64,000 nt of DNA from Microbacteriaceae bacterium (GCA_025463545.1 JAODAR010000005.1:91936-155935); one strand, 5' to 3'. Counted from the first letter of the stretch, positions 46,364 through 56,761 are shown. The notes: a model not told the origin generated them from the sequence alone. Made by a program: numbers and translations.

Positions 46364-46972
46364 ATGGGAGTTTTTTCGCGCATCCGTGAGGACGTCGTCA
46401 CCGCACGTGCTCATGACCCGGCCGCACGCAGCAACGCTGAGGTGTTCCTGGCCTACAGCGGTCTGCATGCGGTGTGGGCGTACCGGGTCGCGAACCGGCT
46501 GTGGCTGGCCGGGCTCCGCCTGCCGGCCCGGCTGCTCTCACAGTTCGCTCGCTTCCTCACCGGCATCGAGATTCACCCCGGCGCCCGGATCGGGCGCCGG
46601 TTGTTCATCGACCATGGCATGGGCGTGGTGATCGGAGAGACCGCCGAGCTCGGCGACGACGTGATGCTCTATCACGGTGTCACCCTCGGCGGGAAGAGCC
46701 GGCACGGGGTGCCCCGCGGCGCCAAACGTCATCCGACGCTCGAAGACGGCGTCACGGTCGGAGCCGGCGCCAAGGTACTGGGCCCCGTGACCATTGGAGC
46801 CTGGAGCACCGTCGGCGCGAACGCCGTAGTCACCAAGGGCGCACCGGCCAACTCGCTGCTGGTCGGGATCCCCGCCACCGTGCGCCCGGCCAGGGCCGAA
46901 ACGGTCGAGTCCGCCCGCGGCGGCGTGATCCTCCCGGAGATCGATCTGGACCACGAGCACAGGCACCTATAG
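46364..46972 (+). CDS. cysE: Serine O-acetyltransferase
   Basis: Acetylates L-serine with acetyl-CoA, the first step in cysteine synthesis. The 202-residue short form has an N-terminal helical region and a left-handed beta helix with hexapeptide repeats ([18 protein letters not shown]). The catalytic His is in [14 protein letters not shown] and the second in [10 protein letters not shown]. The tail ends in EHRHL rather than the usual Ile that plugs the CysK active site, so formation of the classical cysteine synthase complex is doubtful. It is co-transcribed with cysK. Confidence 0.95.
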   Translation: MGVFSRIREDVVTARAHDPAARSNAEVFLAYSGLHAVWAYRVANRLWLAGLRLPARLLSQFARFLTGIEIHPGARIGRRLFIDHGMGVVIGETAELGDDVMLYHGVTLGGKSRHGVPRGAKRHPTLEDGVTVGAGAKVLGPVTIGAWSTVGANAVVTKGAPANSLLVGIPATVRPARAETVESARGGVILPEIDLDHEHRHL

Positions 46973-47040
46973 ACCGGTCTCCAGGCCGCAGGGAACCCAT
47001 CCGGTACGGAGCCATCGCTGGATCGTGTCACGCTTAACCC

Positions 47041-47337
47041 GTGGCACTGACTCTCGAAGACACGCGTGAAGACACGCGCACACGTGAAGAGACGACCCTG
47101 GACACGCCGTGGATGACCGTGGTCTGGAACGACCCGGTGAACCTCATGTCGTACGTCGTCCACGTCTTCCGCACCTACTTCGGCTTCTCCAGGGCGAAGG
47201 CCGAGAAGCTCATGCTGCAGGTGCACAACGACGGCCGCGCGGTCGTCGCGACCGGCAACCGCGAGGAGATGGAGCGCCACGTCGAGGCCATGCACGAGTA
47301 CGGGCTGTGGGCGACCGTCGCCAAGGTGGGGTCATGA
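47041..47337 (+). CDS. clpS: ATP-dependent Clp protease adaptor ClpS
   Basis: Small adaptor (98 residues) that delivers N-degron substrates to the Clp protease. A disordered, Thr/Glu-rich N-terminus precedes the conserved fold. The N-end-rule binding pocket motif [15 protein letters not shown] and the [14 protein letters not shown] helix are intact. It starts at GTG 47041. The stop overlaps the ATG of the DUF2017 gene by 4 bases, the usual actinobacterial arrangement. The region before the gene has no clear Shine-Dalgarno sequence, so it may also be leaderless. Confidence 0.93.
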   Translation: MALTLEDTREDTRTREETTLDTPWMTVVWNDPVNLMSYVVHVFRTYFGFSRAKAEKLMLQVHNDGRAVVATGNREEMERHVEAMHEYGLWATVAKVGS

Positions 47338-47846
47338 CCTGGGTCAGCAGAGTCGACGCGGCCGCGGTATCCGTTGACCTGTCGTTCCTTGAACGGATGT
47401 TCCTGGCCGGCCTGCTGGAAGAGCTGGTCGAGGTGCTGCAGGGCGACACGGACCCCGCGCTGCAGCGGCTTCTCCCGAACGCGTACCGCGATGACGCCGA
47501 GGCCGCAGCGGAATTCCGGCGCTTCACGGCGACCGGTCTGACCGAGCGCAAGATCGCCAATGCGCAGGCGGTGCGGGCCGCCCTCAAGGTGGACATGGTC
47601 GCGGACGACGACGAGGCTCCGGACGACGGCATCGCACCGGCCGTCGGGGGCGTCCTGCTCCGCGGGCACAGTGCGCAGCAGTGGCTCAGCACGATCACGG
47701 ACCTGCGGCTCACGATCGCCAACCGGCTCGGGATCGAGTCCGACGACGATGAGGGGCGCACGGATGAGGCGGCGATGCCGCTACAGGAGAGCTACTACTG
47801 GCTGGGCGAGTTGCAGGAAATGATCGTGCAGGCCCTCGACAGCTGA
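47334..47846 (+). CDS. DUF2017 protein, ClpS neighbour
   Basis: A 170-residue cytoplasmic protein of DUF2017, a family found almost only in actinobacteria and nearly always directly after clpS. It is largely helical and acidic (for example DDDEAPDD in the middle and ESDDDEGR later). The ATG overlaps the clpS stop (ATGA), so production is coupled. The function is unknown. Position suggests a role in regulated proteolysis, perhaps a second adaptor or a ClpS partner, but this is inference only. Confidence 0.85.
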   Translation: MTWVSRVDAAAVSVDLSFLERMFLAGLLEELVEVLQGDTDPALQRLLPNAYRDDAEAAAEFRRFTATGLTERKIANAQAVRAALKVDMVADDDEAPDDGIAPAVGGVLLRGHSAQQWLSTITDLRLTIANRLGIESDDDEGRTDEAAMPLQESYYWLGELQEMIVQALDS

Positions 47847-47853
47847 CGACCGC

Positions 47854-47883
47854 CGCCGCGGGCGGATTTCGGGGTCGCCCCGC
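47854..47883. terminator. Pair of GC hairpins between convergent DUF2017 and prfA genes
   Basis: CCGCC/GGCGG (47854-47866) is followed by ATTT and then CGGGG-TCG-CCCCG (47871-47883). Together they can terminate transcription of clpS-DUF2017. The rest of the 182-base gap to 48028 shows no other clear feature. Confidence 0.5.
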
Positions 47884-48028
47884 CGCCGGCCGCCGAGCGT
47901 GATGTACGCAACTGCGGGGATTTTGGCCAGGTAGGGCCAGTCAGAGTCCATTCCGACCCGGTTGAGCGAAAAAGTCAGCAGTTAGGCACGCACCGTCCAC
48001 ATCGTGCGCGTGAATTGTGCGCGTGAGG

Positions 48029-49108
48029 CTACTCGTGGTCGCCGATTTCGGCCAGGCGAGCCTCTTCGTCGGCCACGATGCAGGACACAATCACAGGCTC
48101 GAGGGCACCGTTCATCACGGCGTCGAGGTTGTACGCCTTGTAGCCGGTGCGGTGGTCGGCCACGCGGTTCTCGGGGAAGTTGTACGTGCGGATGCGCTCG
48201 GACCGGTCCATGGTGCGGATCTGGCTCTTGCGCACGGCCGATGCCTCGGCGTCGATCTCCTCCTGCTGGCGCGCGAGCACCCGGGCTCGAAGCACCCGCA
48301 TGCCGGCCTCGCGGTTCTGCAGCTGGCTCTTCTCGTTCTGCATGGCCACGACGATGCCCGTCGGAAGGTGCGTGATGCGCACGGCGGAGTCCGTCGTGTT
48401 CACCGACTGTCCGCCGGGTCCGCTCGACCGGTACACGTCGATCTTGAGGTCGTTCTGGCTGATCTCGACCTCTTCGGGCTCGTCGACCTCGGGGAAGACG
48501 AGCACGCCGGCCGCGGAGGTGTGAATGCGCCCCTGCGACTCGGTCGCCGGGACTCGCTGCACGCGATGCACGCCGCCCTCGTATTTGAGGTGCGCCCAGA
48601 CGCCCTCTGCGGGGTCGGTTGAGTTGCCCTTGATCGCCAGCTGGACGTCTTTGATGCCGCCGAGGTCGCTCGAGGTCTGCTCGATGATCTCGGTCTTCCA
48701 CCTCTTCGATTCCGCGTAGTGCAGGTACATCCGGAGCAGGTCCGCGGCGAACAACGCCGATTCGGCGCCGCCCTCCCCCATCTTGATCTCCATGATGACG
48801 TCACGGGCATCGTTGGGGTCGCGCGGGATCAACAGGCGCCGCAGCTTCTCAGCGGTTACCTCCAGCTGCTCTTCGAGACCGGGGATCTCCTCCGCGAACG
48901 AGTCGTCCTCGTCGGCGAGCTCACGCGCGGCGTCGAGGTTCTCGACGACCTCACGCCACTCGTTGTAGGCCGCGATGATGCGGCTGAGCTCGGCGTACCG
49001 GCGGTTGACCTTCTTCGAGCGGGCCGGGTTCGAGTGGAGCTCCGGATCCGCCAGCTGGCCCTGCAGCTCGTCGTGCTCAGCCAGCAGGGTGGAGACGGAT
49101 TCGAACAT
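48029..49108 (-). CDS. prfA: Peptide chain release factor 1
   Basis: Recognises UAA and UAG stop codons and triggers peptide release. The 359-residue product carries the codon-reading tripeptide PAT at residues 187-189, which identifies RF1 rather than RF2, and the catalytic GGQ at 232-234 in [11 protein letters not shown]. The start ATG shares one base with the rho stop (TGATG), so translation is coupled to rho. Gln234 is the substrate of PrmC, whose gene is 2.7 kb away. All domains are of normal size. Confidence 0.97.
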   Translation of the reverse strand: MFESVSTLLAEHDELQGQLADPELHSNPARSKKVNRRYAELSRIIAAYNEWREVVENLDAARELADEDDSFAEEIPGLEEQLEVTAEKLRRLLIPRDPNDARDVIMEIKMGEGGAESALFAADLLRMYLHYAESKRWKTEIIEQTSSDLGGIKDVQLAIKGNSTDPAEGVWAHLKYEGGVHRVQRVPATESQGRIHTSAAGVLVFPEVDEPEEVEISQNDLKIDVYRSSGPGGQSVNTTDSAVRITHLPTGIVVAMQNEKSQLQNREAGMRVLRARVLARQQEEIDAEASAVRKSQIRTMDRSERIRTYNFPENRVADHRTGYKAYNLDAVMNGALEPVIVSCIVADEEARLAEIGDHE

Positions 49109-51552
49109 CAGTGGTCCTTGTCTGACCCGTTCAGGGCCGGCATCGACTTCTGCACCTGCATCAGGAACTCGACGTTCGACGAGGTCTCCTTGAGCCGGCC
49201 GAGAATCGCTTCCAGTGCCTGCTGCTGGTCGAGTCCGGCGAGGGCCCGGCGCAGCTTCCAGGTGATCTTGACTTCGTCGGCGCTCATCAGCATCTCTTCA
49301 CGGCGGGTACCGGATGCGTTGACATCGACCGCGGGGAAGATGCGCTTGTCGGCCAGCTGGCGCGACAGGCGGAGTTCCATGTTGCCGGTTCCCTTGAACT
49401 CCTCGAAGATGACCTCGTCCATCTTGGACCCGGTCTCCACCAGCGCGGAAGCGAGGATGGTGAGCGAGCCACCGTTCTCGATGTTGCGGGCGGCTCCGAA
49501 GAAGCGCTTGGGCGGGTAGAGAGCGGATGCGTCGACGCCGCCGGAGAGGATGCGCCCAGACGCCGGGGCGGCCAGGTTGTAGGCGCGGCCGAGGCGGGTG
49601 ATCGAGTCGAGGAGCACAACCACGTCGTGGCCGAGCTCGACCAGGCGCTTGGCGCGCTCGATCGCGAGTTCGGCGACCGTCGTGTGGTCTTCGGCCGGGC
49701 GGTCGAAGGTCGAGGCGATGACCTCACCCTTCACCGTGCGCTGCATGTCGGTGACTTCTTCGGGGCGCTCGTCGACGAGAACGACCATGAGGTGAACCTC
49801 AGGGTTGTTGATCGAGATGGCGTTGGCGATCTGCTGCATGACGATGGTCTTGCCGGCCTTCGGCGGCGCAACGATGAGGCCGCGCTGGCCCTTGCCGATC
49901 GGGGCGACGAGGTCGATGATGCGCTGGGTCAGCTTGCCGGACTCGGTCTCCAGGCGGAGGCGTTCCTGCGGGTAGAGCGGGGTGAGCTTCTGGAACTCGA
50001 CCCGGGTTGCGGCTTCCTCGACGGTCAGGCCGTTGATCGAGTCCACCTTGACGATCGCGTTGTACTTCTGGCGGCCGTTTGCATCACCCTCGCGCGGCTG
50101 GCGGATCGAGCCGACGACAGCGTCGCCCTTGCGCAGGTTGTACTTCTTGACCTGACCGAGGGAGACATACACATCGCTGGCACCGGGCAGGTAGCCGGAG
50201 GTGCGCACGAAAGCGTAGTTGTCGAGCACATCGAGGATGCCGGCGACGGGGATCAGGACGTCGTCGTCGTTCAGTTCGGGCTCGAACTCGTCGCCGACGG
50301 CGCCGCCGCGACGCTTGCGGTCGCGGTAACGGTTGCGGTTGCTGCGGCCACCCAATTCGTCGTCCAGGCCGTTGCGGTCCTGACCGCGGTCAGTGCGGTC
50401 GGGTCCCCGGTCCAGGTTCTGGCCTCGGTCACCGCGCTCGTTCTGGTTACGGTCGTTCTGGTTGCGGTCACCGCGCTCGTTCTGGCTACGGTCACCGCGC
50501 TCGTTCTGGCTACGGTCGCCGCGCTCGTTCTGGCGCTCGTTCTGGTTGCGCTCGTTCTGGTTGCGCTCGGCCTGGCGCTCGTTCTGGTTGCGCTCGTTCT
50601 GGTTGCGCTCGGGGTTCTGGTTACGTTCGGCACGGCTGCCCTGGCGCTGGCCCGGCTGGCGGTTGCCCTCTTCGGTGCGCTCGGCGACCTGGCTGCGGTC
50701 GCGCTCCTGGCGGTCCTGGTTGCGCTCACCACGGCTGCGGTTGCGGTTGCGGCCCTGACGCGGCGACTCAGTCTGCTCGGTGCCGTCGGCTGCCTGCTCG
50801 CCTGTTTCGGGCGCGGATGCCTGCTCGTCCTGACCCTGCTCGGTGCGCGGTTCGGGAAGCTCGATCTGCACGTTCCGCGGTGCGCGCTTGCGCGTCTGGC
50901 GGGCCGGCTTCTCGGTCTCGACGGCAGCGTCGTTAGTGGCAACGTCGTTGGTGGCAACGTCGTTGGTGGCGACGTCGTTGGTGGCAGCGTCGTTGGTGGC
51001 AGCGTCGTTGGTGCTGGTGGCAGTGGTCGTGTCAGCGTCGGTCGTGGTTCCGCCTCGAGCATCGGTCGCGGTTTCGACGACAGCGTCGGTGGCGGCGGGT
51101 CCGGAGCCGGACTTGGCGGCTGCGGGAGCGCCACCCCGTGTCGACGCACCGGAGGTGATCGGCGGCAGCAGGGAGTCGAGCGTGGTGCCGGCGTTGACGT
51201 GGGCGATGGCCGGGGCGGCGGTCGCTGTGGTGGCGCGACGCGGCGCACGCTTGCGCGGCGCCTGGGTGGTTTCCGTGCTTTCGACAACGGCAGCGGCGGC
51301 CTGTTCGGTGTGAACGGGCTCGGTGTGAACGGGCTCGGCGGTCACAGCCTCGTCGCGCACGGGTTCCGCGCCGGCGGCAGACTCGATGGTCGGCTCCTGG
51401 ATCTCGTTGATGGCTTGCACGAGGTCTCCTTTACGAAGTTTGGACGCGCCCTGGATCCCCAGTTCGTTAGCCAGAGCCTGAAGCTCGGCCACGCGGAGGG
51501 TTGCGAGGCGTGATGAATTCGCGCCAGCGGCGCGGAGAGTGGTGTCAGTCAC
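49108..51552 (-). CDS. rho: Transcription termination factor Rho with large Arg/Asn-rich insertion
   Basis: Hexameric RNA helicase that ends transcription. Of 814 residues, about 1-55 form the N-terminal helical Rho_N domain. About 60-425 are an unstructured insertion: first Thr/Ala/Glu-rich with TNDVA repeats, then strongly basic and Asn-rich (NQNER and RGDRSQNE repeats). About 430-500 form the RNA-binding cold-shock domain ([20 protein letters not shown]), and the rest the ATPase with Walker A APPKAGKT (about 560) and [12 protein letters not shown]. Such insertions are usual in high-GC actinobacteria and aid RNA binding, but this one is long. GTG 51552 follows GGAAGG at 13 bases, which is rather far. 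A 247-base leader precedes the gene. Confidence 0.95.
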   Translation of the reverse strand: MTDTTLRAAGANSSRLATLRVAELQALANELGIQGASKLRKGDLVQAINEIQEPTIESAAGAEPVRDEAVTAEPVHTEPVHTEQAAAAVVESTETTQAPRKRAPRRATTATAAPAIAHVNAGTTLDSLLPPITSGASTRGGAPAAAKSGSGPAATDAVVETATDARGGTTTDADTTTATSTNDAATNDAATNDVATNDVATNDVATNDAAVETEKPARQTRKRAPRNVQIELPEPRTEQGQDEQASAPETGEQAADGTEQTESPRQGRNRNRSRGERNQDRQERDRSQVAERTEEGNRQPGQRQGSRAERNQNPERNQNERNQNERQAERNQNERNQNERQNERGDRSQNERGDRSQNERGDRNQNDRNQNERGDRGQNLDRGPDRTDRGQDRNGLDDELGGRSNRNRYRDRKRRGGAVGDEFEPELNDDDVLIPVAGILDVLDNYAFVRTSGYLPGASDVYVSLGQVKKYNLRKGDAVVGSIRQPREGDANGRQKYNAIVKVDSINGLTVEEAATRVEFQKLTPLYPQERLRLETESGKLTQRIIDLVAPIGKGQRGLIVAPPKAGKTIVMQQIANAISINNPEVHLMVVLVDERPEEVTDMQRTVKGEVIASTFDRPAEDHTTVAELAIERAKRLVELGHDVVVLLDSITRLGRAYNLAAPASGRILSGGVDASALYPPKRFFGAARNIENGGSLTILASALVETGSKMDEVIFEEFKGTGNMELRLSRQLADKRIFPAVDVNASGTRREEMLMSADEVKITWKLRRALAGLDQQQALEAILGRLKETSSNVEFLMQVQKSMPALNGSDKDH
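50430..50640. repeat. Degenerate repeat coding [13 protein letters not shown] in rho
   Basis: Repeated 12- to 24-bp words (CGCTCGTTCTGGTTGCG and variants) code for Asn-Gln-Asn-Glu-Arg and Gly-Asp-Arg-Ser-Gln units. They create the basic low-complexity stretch of the Rho insertion. Confidence 0.85.
50926..51014. repeat. 15-bp tandem repeat coding [10 protein letters not shown] in rho
   Basis: About six units of GTCGTTGGTGGCAAC-like words encode TNDVA or TNDAA pentapeptides in the acidic half of the Rho insertion. Confidence 0.9.
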
Positions 51553-51608
51553 GAAGACTTATTTTCCTTCCCCCTGGAGACTGAGATGCCTCTGTCAGGA
51601 GAGCTGTT

Positions 51609-51660
51609 GCAGCGACCTACGCGCTGCGGGTGATCCAATCCCACGATTCAAGTGGATTGG
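51609..51660 (-). promoter_or_regulatory. Two hairpins in the rho leader
   Basis: GCAGCG/CGCTGC (51609-51614 with 51622-51627) and CCAATC(C)CAC/GTGGATTGG (51635-51643 with 51652-51660, one bulge) can form adjacent stems in the 247-base region before rho. A possible extended -10 (TGCTAGGCT, core 51767-51772) lies further upstream. Rho autoregulation through its leader is known in other bacteria; its operation here is inferred. Confidence 0.4.
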
Positions 51661-51799
51661 TGTGAACACACACAGCCACGCATGAACAAGCGACAGCAGT
51701 GAGTTACAGGGAATGCACCGGAGAAAAGATTCGCTTGTGAAGCGGTTTCTATCGGGTGCGGAGCCAGCCTAGCACCATCCCACTTCCCAAGCTGACCCC

Positions 51800-52744
51800 T
51801 TAGTGAGTGACAGTGGCGCCCTTGAAGTCGACGGCCAGCATGAGTGCCTGCCACGGCGTCTCGGATTGTGCCGCCACCAGTTCAGCGGCGACCAGCCGTT
51901 GCCCGGGGTCGCTGGCGAGCACCAGGATCGACGGGCCGGCGCCGGACACCACGGCCGGGAAGCCGTTGGCTCGGAGCAGCGTGATCAACGCGTTCGTCTC
52001 CGGCATCGCAGCGGCGCGGTAGCTCTGGTGCAGCTTGTCCTCGGTGGCGGCGAGCAGAAGCTCGGGGCTCTGGATGAGCGCGGCGATGAGCAGGGCCGAG
52101 CGCGACACGTTGAACACGGCGTCCTCGTGCGGCACCGACTCCGGCTGCAGGCTGCGGGCCAGCGCCGTCGACATCACGTGCTCCGGCACGAACACCAGCG
52201 GCGACACACCGCGGTGCACCATCAACTTCTTGTGCCGCGGCCCCTCGGGAGTCATCCAGGCGATCGTCAGGCCGCCGAACAGGGCCGGCGCAACGTTGTC
52301 CGGGTGTCCCTCGAGCTGGGTGGCCAGGGCGAGCAGTCCATCGGCGCCGATGTCGACGATGCCCTCAAGCAACCCCTTGGCGGCCATGATGCCCGACACG
52401 ATCGCCGCACCGGACGAGCCCATGCCGCGTCCGTGCGGGATGTGGTTGTGGGCGACCAGGTCGAGGCCGGGCAGCGGCTGGCCGAACGCCGCGAAGGTGT
52501 GCGCGATGGCACGGACGACCAGGTTCGTCTCGTCGGTGGGTACTTCGCCCTCGCCCACGCCGTGCACCTCAACGGATGCGCCGGGCGCGTCGCGCACGGC
52601 GACCTCCAGCTGGTCATAGTGCGCCAGAGCCAGCCCCAGCGTATCGAAGCCCGGACCGAGGTTCGCGCTGGTGGCCGGCACCTGCACGGTCACTGAGCGG
52701 CCGGCGATGGAGGGAGCGACCGCGAGTGAGGAGGCGTCCGTCAT
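51800..52744 (-). CDS. thrB: Homoserine kinase
   Basis: GHMP kinase phosphorylating L-homoserine, 314 residues. The substrate-binding N-terminal segment [19 protein letters not shown] and the ATP-binding motif [14 protein letters not shown] are intact, with the C-terminal glycine-rich [12 protein letters not shown] 52744 overlaps the thrC stop (ATGA). It is the last gene of the lysA-hom-thrC-thrB operon and makes the substrate of ThrC. The frame continuing upstream to 53071 lies inside thrC and is not real. Confidence 0.96.
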   Translation of the reverse strand: MTDASSLAVAPSIAGRSVTVQVPATSANLGPGFDTLGLALAHYDQLEVAVRDAPGASVEVHGVGEGEVPTDETNLVVRAIAHTFAAFGQPLPGLDLVAHNHIPHGRGMGSSGAAIVSGIMAAKGLLEGIVDIGADGLLALATQLEGHPDNVAPALFGGLTIAWMTPEGPRHKKLMVHRGVSPLVFVPEHVMSTALARSLQPESVPHEDAVFNVSRSALLIAALIQSPELLLAATEDKLHQSYRAAAMPETNALITLLRANGFPAVVSGAGPSILVLASDPGQRLVAAELVAAQSETPWQALMLAVDFKGATVTH

Positions 52745-53871
52745 GCGGTGACCAGCCCGAGCACGCTGGCGACCTCCGCCGTGTCGACCGGCACAATCGT
52801 CGGCGTGACGTCGGAGCCGTCTGCGGTGCGGAGCGCCCACTGGGGGTCCTTCAGTCCGTGCCCGGTGACCGTGAGCACCACGGTTGCGCCGGCCGGGATC
52901 TGCCCGGCCTCGGCGCGCTCGAGCAGCCCGGCGACGCTGATCGCCGAAGCCGGTTCGACGAAGATGCCGACCTCGGCCGAGAGGATGCGGTACGCCTCGA
53001 GGATCTTCTCGTCGGTGATGGCGCCGAAATACCCGTCGCTCACTTCGCGGGCGTTGAGAGCCAGTTCCCACGAGGCGGGATTGCCGATGCGGATGGCGCT
53101 GGCGATGGTGTCAGGGTTGTCGACCCGGTGGCCGAGCACGATCGGCGCGCTGCCGGCCGCCTGGAAACCGAACATCCGCGGCAACTTGGTGGTGGCGCCG
53201 CGCTCGAGTTCTTCGCTGTAGCCGCGGAAGTAGGCGGTGTAGTTCCCGGCGTTGCCGACGGGTACGATGTGGAAGTCCGGGGCGTCCTCGAGCACCTCGA
53301 CGACCTCGAAGGCCGCGGTCTTCTGGCCCTCGATCCGGTCGGGGTTCACCGAATTGACCAGGTGAACCGGGTAGTTCGCGGCGAGGTCGCGGGCGATGTC
53401 GAGGCAGTCGTCGAAGTTTCCCTGCACCTGCAGCAGCTGGGCGTTGTGGGCGATCGCCTGGCTGAGCTTGCCGAGGGCGATCTTGCCCTCCGGCACGAGC
53501 ACGGCGGCGGTGATGCCCGCGTGGGTGGCATAGGCGGCCGCCGACGCGGAGGTGTTGCCGGTGGAGGCGCAGATGACGGCCTTGGCGCCGTCCTCCATCG
53601 CCTTGGAGATGGCCATGGTCATGCCGCGGTCCTTGAACGAACCGGTCGGGTTCATCCCCTCGTACTTCACCCAGACCTGGGCTCCGGTACGTGCGGAAAG
53701 CGCCGGCGCGGGGATCAGCGGGGTGCCGCCCTCACCGAGCGTGATGATCGGCGTGGCATCGGAGATGTTGAGACGGTCCGAATACTCTCGCAGCACGCCG
53801 CGCCACTGCCTGGATACCGGCGGCCTGGATACGCGGCGGGTTTCAACCTCTGGCTCGATCGAGCTGGACAT
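52741..53871 (-). CDS. thrC: Threonine synthase
   Basis: PLP enzyme converting O-phosphohomoserine to L-threonine, 376 residues. The PLP lysine is Lys80 in [10 protein letters not shown], and the phosphate-binding loop is [10 protein letters not shown]. The compact length places it in the short class without the plant-type SAM domain. Its start shares one base with the hom stop (TGATG) and its stop overlaps the thrB start, so the three enzymes are translationally coupled. Confidence 0.96.
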   Translation of the reverse strand: MSSSIEPEVETRRVSRPPVSRQWRGVLREYSDRLNISDATPIITLGEGGTPLIPAPALSARTGAQVWVKYEGMNPTGSFKDRGMTMAISKAMEDGAKAVICASTGNTSASAAAYATHAGITAAVLVPEGKIALGKLSQAIAHNAQLLQVQGNFDDCLDIARDLAANYPVHLVNSVNPDRIEGQKTAAFEVVEVLEDAPDFHIVPVGNAGNYTAYFRGYSEELERGATTKLPRMFGFQAAGSAPIVLGHRVDNPDTIASAIRIGNPASWELALNAREVSDGYFGAITDEKILEAYRILSAEVGIFVEPASAISVAGLLERAEAGQIPAGATVVLTVTGHGLKDPQWALRTADGSDVTPTIVPVDTAEVASVLGLVTA

Positions 53872-55208
53872 CAGGCTCCTTCAACTCTCAAAACGGATGC
53901 GACACTGGTCACGACGCTGTTGGCGGCGAGGTCTTTTACGGTGGCCGCGAGTGCGGCCTCTGTTGCTGCATGGGTACCGATTACAAGGGTAGCCGTGGAG
54001 GGCACTATGTCCCGCCCGGCGGTGGCCGGCAGCTCGGGCGTCATCGACTGCTCCACCAGGGCCAGCGACACCCCGCGATTGCCGAACACCCCGGCGATGG
54101 TCGCCAGCACACCCGGCTCGTCGGTGACCTCCAGCGTGATCGCGTAGCGCGTCGTGACGCTGTCGATCGGAAACACCGGAAGGTCGGCGTGGCTGGAGGC
54201 GGCGAAGCCCGGGCCGCCGACCACGTGGCGGCGGGCCAGGGACACCAGGTCGCCCAGCACGGCTGACGCGGTCTCCACTCCGCCGGCGCCGGCGCCGTAG
54301 AACATCAGCGGGCCGGCCGCCTCCGCCTCGACGAAAACTGCGTTGTTGGCGCCGTGCACCGACGCCAGCGGATGGGAACGGCTGACGAACGCGGGATAGA
54401 CCCGGGCTGAGACGCCTTCTTCGCCGGTGGCGACATCCGTCAGTCGTTCACAGATCGCAAGGAGCTTGATCACGTGGCCGGCCTTCTTGGCCGATGCGAT
54501 CTGCTGTGGCGTGACAGCGGTGATGCCTTCCCGATAGACGGCGTCGAGCGGCACGCTGGTGTGGAATGCGAGGCTGGCCAGGAGGGCCGCCTTCTGGGCT
54601 GCGTCGTAGCCCTCGATGTCAGCTGTCGGGTCGGCTTCGGCGTAACCGAGGGCGGTGGCCGTGGCCAGCGCCTCTTCGAGCGTGTCGCCGTCGACGTCCA
54701 TGCGGTCGAGGATGAAGTTCGTCGTGCCGTTGACGATGCTGAGGATGCGGTTGACCTTGTCGCCGGCGAGGCTGTCGCGCAAGGGGCGCACGATTGGGAT
54801 GGCCCCGGCTACGGCGGCCTCGTAGTTGAGCTGGGCGCCGACCTGGTCGGCTGCCGCGAAGAGCTCGGGGCCGTGGAGGGCAAGGAGCGCCTTGTTCGCG
54901 GTGACGACATCCGCTCCCGAGTTGATCGCTTGCAGAATGTAGGTGCGAGCCGGCTCGATCCCGCCGATCAGTTCGATTACGACATCCGCGCCGAGGATCA
55001 GCGATTCGGCGTCCGTGGTGAACAGTTCGTTCGGCAGGTCGACGGTTCGCTCGGCGTTCACGTCACGCACCGCGATGCCCACCAGTTCCAGACCCGCGCC
55101 CACCCGGTTGGCGAGTTCTTCACGCTGCTCGAGCAATAACCGGGCCACCTGGGCTCCCACGGACCCACCGCCGAGGAGCGCGACGCGGAGGTTGCGGTAT
55201 TCGATCAT
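53871..55208 (-). CDS. hom: Homoserine dehydrogenase
   Basis: Reduces aspartate semialdehyde to homoserine with NAD(P)H; 445 residues. The Rossmann motif [15 protein letters not shown] is at the N-terminus, the catalytic region includes [23 protein letters not shown] and the Lys in [12 protein letters not shown]-terminal ACT domain (about 355-430, starting [15 protein letters not shown]) is the usual site of threonine feedback. The gene starts 13 bases after the lysA stop. No aspartokinase fusion is present. Confidence 0.96.
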   Translation of the reverse strand: MIEYRNLRVALLGGGSVGAQVARLLLEQREELANRVGAGLELVGIAVRDVNAERTVDLPNELFTTDAESLILGADVVIELIGGIEPARTYILQAINSGADVVTANKALLALHGPELFAAADQVGAQLNYEAAVAGAIPIVRPLRDSLAGDKVNRILSIVNGTTNFILDRMDVDGDTLEEALATATALGYAEADPTADIEGYDAAQKAALLASLAFHTSVPLDAVYREGITAVTPQQIASAKKAGHVIKLLAICERLTDVATGEEGVSARVYPAFVSRSHPLASVHGANNAVFVEAEAAGPLMFYGAGAGGVETASAVLGDLVSLARRHVVGGPGFAASSHADLPVFPIDSVTTRYAITLEVTDEPGVLATIAGVFGNRGVSLALVEQSMTPELPATAGRDIVPSTATLVIGTHAATEAALAATVKDLAANSVVTSVASVLRVEGA

Positions 55209-55221
55209 GCGGCGTTCTCGA

Positions 55222-56682
55222 TCATTGGGCGGTTCCTATCGGTGGTTGAGCCTGTCGAAACCCCGGGGCGCCGGTGTCGCGTGCCAGAAGGTCGGCGATG
55301 GTTTCACCGCGCACCAGAACCCGCGCTGCACTGTCCCGCACGGCGACCACCGGCGGGCGGCCGAGGTAGTTGTAGTTGCTTGCCAACGACCAGCAGTAGG
55401 CCCCGGTGGCGGCAACGGCGAGCAGGTCCCCGGGTTCCACGTCGCCGGGAAGGTAATCCGCGTCGACCACGATGTCCCCGCTCTCGCAGTGCTTGCCGGC
55501 GATGCGCACCAGCGCGGGCGCGGCATCCGTTACCCGGTTGGCGATCCGCACCGAATAGTCGGCGCCGTACAGCGCCGGGCGGATGTTGTCGCTCATGCCG
55601 CCGTCAACGCTCACGTACAGGCGCGGCGAGCCGGCAACCTCAACGGCCTTGGTGGTGCCGGCCTGGTACAGGGTGATCCCGGCCGGGCCGATGATGGCAC
55701 GTCCTGGTTCGATGGCGATGGCCGGCACCGGGATGCCGCGGCTCGCGCACTCGGCAGCGACGCTGGCGGCCATCTGCGCGGCCAGTTCCCTGATCGGGGT
55801 CGGGGTGTCTGCGCTGGTGTACGCGATGCCGAACCCGCCGCCGAGGTTCAGTTCCGGCACCGGGCCGCCGTCCAGCAGCTCGGCGTGCACGCTCAGCAAC
55901 CGGCTCGCGGCCTCGGCGAACCCTTCGGCGCCGAAGATCTGGGAACCGATGTGACCGTGCAGGCCGAGGAAACGGAGTGACGGCTCGGCGCGGATGGCGG
56001 CGACCATTGCGGGCGCGTCTTCCAGGACGACGCCGAACTTCTGGTCCTCGTGCGCTGTCGCCAGGAACTCGTGGGTGTGGGCGTGCACGCCGCTGTTCAC
56101 CCGGAGCCGCACGTCCTGGACGATGCCGTTGCTCTCGGCAGCAGTAGCGACCCGCTCGATCTCGATGGCGCTGTCGATGACGATGGTGCCGATGCCGGCG
56201 CGGGTCGCGGCGTCGATTTCCACCAGCGACTTGTTGTTACCGTGGAAGCCCAGCCGGGACGGGTCCACTCCGGCGGCGAGCGCGACAGCGAGTTCTCCCC
56301 CGCTGCAGACGTCGATGTTCAACCCGTCGGCGATCATCCAGCGGGCGACCTCTGTGCTGAGGAACGCTTTACCGGCGTAGTACACGCGGACCGTGGTGCC
56401 GATCGCGGCGAATTCGGTTTCGAAGGCGCGGCGGAGCTCGCGGGCACGGGTGCGGGCATCCGTCTCATCGATCACGTAGAGCGGGGTGCCAAACTCCGCG
56501 GCCAGTGCGGTGGCGCTGACGCCGCCGATCTCGAGTTCGCCGGTGGCGGTGCGGGCCGCGGTGGCCGGCCACAGGCCCTCGGCGAGCCCGTTGGCGTCGG
56601 CGGGCAGGCCGAGCCAGACGGGGGCCAACGGATTGCGGGCGGCTGGGGCAGCGGCGGCTGCGGCGGGTGGTGTAATGGCCAC
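55222..56682 (-). CDS. lysA: Diaminopimelate decarboxylase
   Basis: Decarboxylates meso-diaminopimelate to L-lysine. GTG 56682 is selected because GAGGT lies 8 bases upstream; an earlier in-frame GTG at 56697 lacks one. The 486-residue fold-type III PLP enzyme has Lys105 in YYAGKAFLS, the glycine-rich PLP phosphate loop GGGFGIAYT, and the C-terminal CESGD motif in KHCESGDIV. The final residues (FRQAQPPIGTAQ) derive from a REP-like DNA element and are not conserved in the family. It heads the aspartate-family operon, with a structured leader. Classical neighbours place argS directly upstream; here about 4 kb of other genes separate them. Confidence 0.95.
   Translation of the reverse strand: MAITPPAAAAAAPAARNPLAPVWLGLPADANGLAEGLWPATAARTATGELEIGGVSATALAAEFGTPLYVIDETDARTRARELRRAFETEFAAIGTTVRVYYAGKAFLSTEVARWMIADGLNIDVCSGGELAVALAAGVDPSRLGFHGNNKSLVEIDAATRAGIGTIVIDSAIEIERVATAAESNGIVQDVRLRVNSGVHAHTHEFLATAHEDQKFGVVLEDAPAMVAAIRAEPSLRFLGLHGHIGSQIFGAEGFAEAASRLLSVHAELLDGGPVPELNLGGGFGIAYTSADTPTPIRELAAQMAASVAAECASRGIPVPAIAIEPGRAIIGPAGITLYQAGTTKAVEVAGSPRLYVSVDGGMSDNIRPALYGADYSVRIANRVTDAAPALVRIAGKHCESGDIVVDADYLPGDVEPGDLLAVAATGAYCWSLASNYNYLGRPPVVAVRDSAARVLVRGETIADLLARDTGAPGFRQAQPPIGTAQ
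55241..55262. repeat. REP-like element at the 3' end of lysA
   Basis: GGTGGTTGAGCCTGTCGAAA followed by CC. Words of this type (GGTTGAGC-x-TGTCGAAACC) recur as dispersed intergenic elements in many Microbacteriaceae genomes, as far as I recall. This copy lies inside the last codons of lysA, giving the peptide FRQAQPP. Confidence 0.5.
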
Positions 56683-56718
56683 GGGTGAAAACCTCACGGG
56701 ACTGGTCGAGTGGGTGTC

Positions 56719-56761
56719 TCACTGCGGCGAGCGGACCTGGGTTGGTCCCTGAAGCCAGTGA
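56719..56761 (-). promoter_or_regulatory. Hairpin in the lysA leader
   Basis: GGACC/GGTCC (56733-56737 with 56744-56748, 6-base loop) is nested inside TCACTG/CAGTGA (56719-56724 with 56756-56761). A -10-like TAGGAT on the minus strand is at 56797-56802. This would give a structured leader of about 110 bases for the lysA-hom-thrC-thrB operon. It does not match the lysine (L-box) riboswitch, which is longer. Confidence 0.4.

Noticed and set aside
50393..50758. Short regularly spaced repeats that could suggest a CRISPR array
   Set aside because: There are no spacers of constant length, the repeats are contiguous and in frame within rho, and no cas genes are present.
49627..51513. A 628-codon plus-strand frame opposite rho
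   Set aside because: It is a mirror of the repetitive rho sequence, Val/Ala/Leu-biased, with no start signal or known domain. Rho on the minus strand is certain.
52744..53071. Upstream extension of thrB to 53071
   Set aside because: It lies wholly inside thrC in another frame and has no homology to homoserine kinases. The ATGA overlap defines the start.
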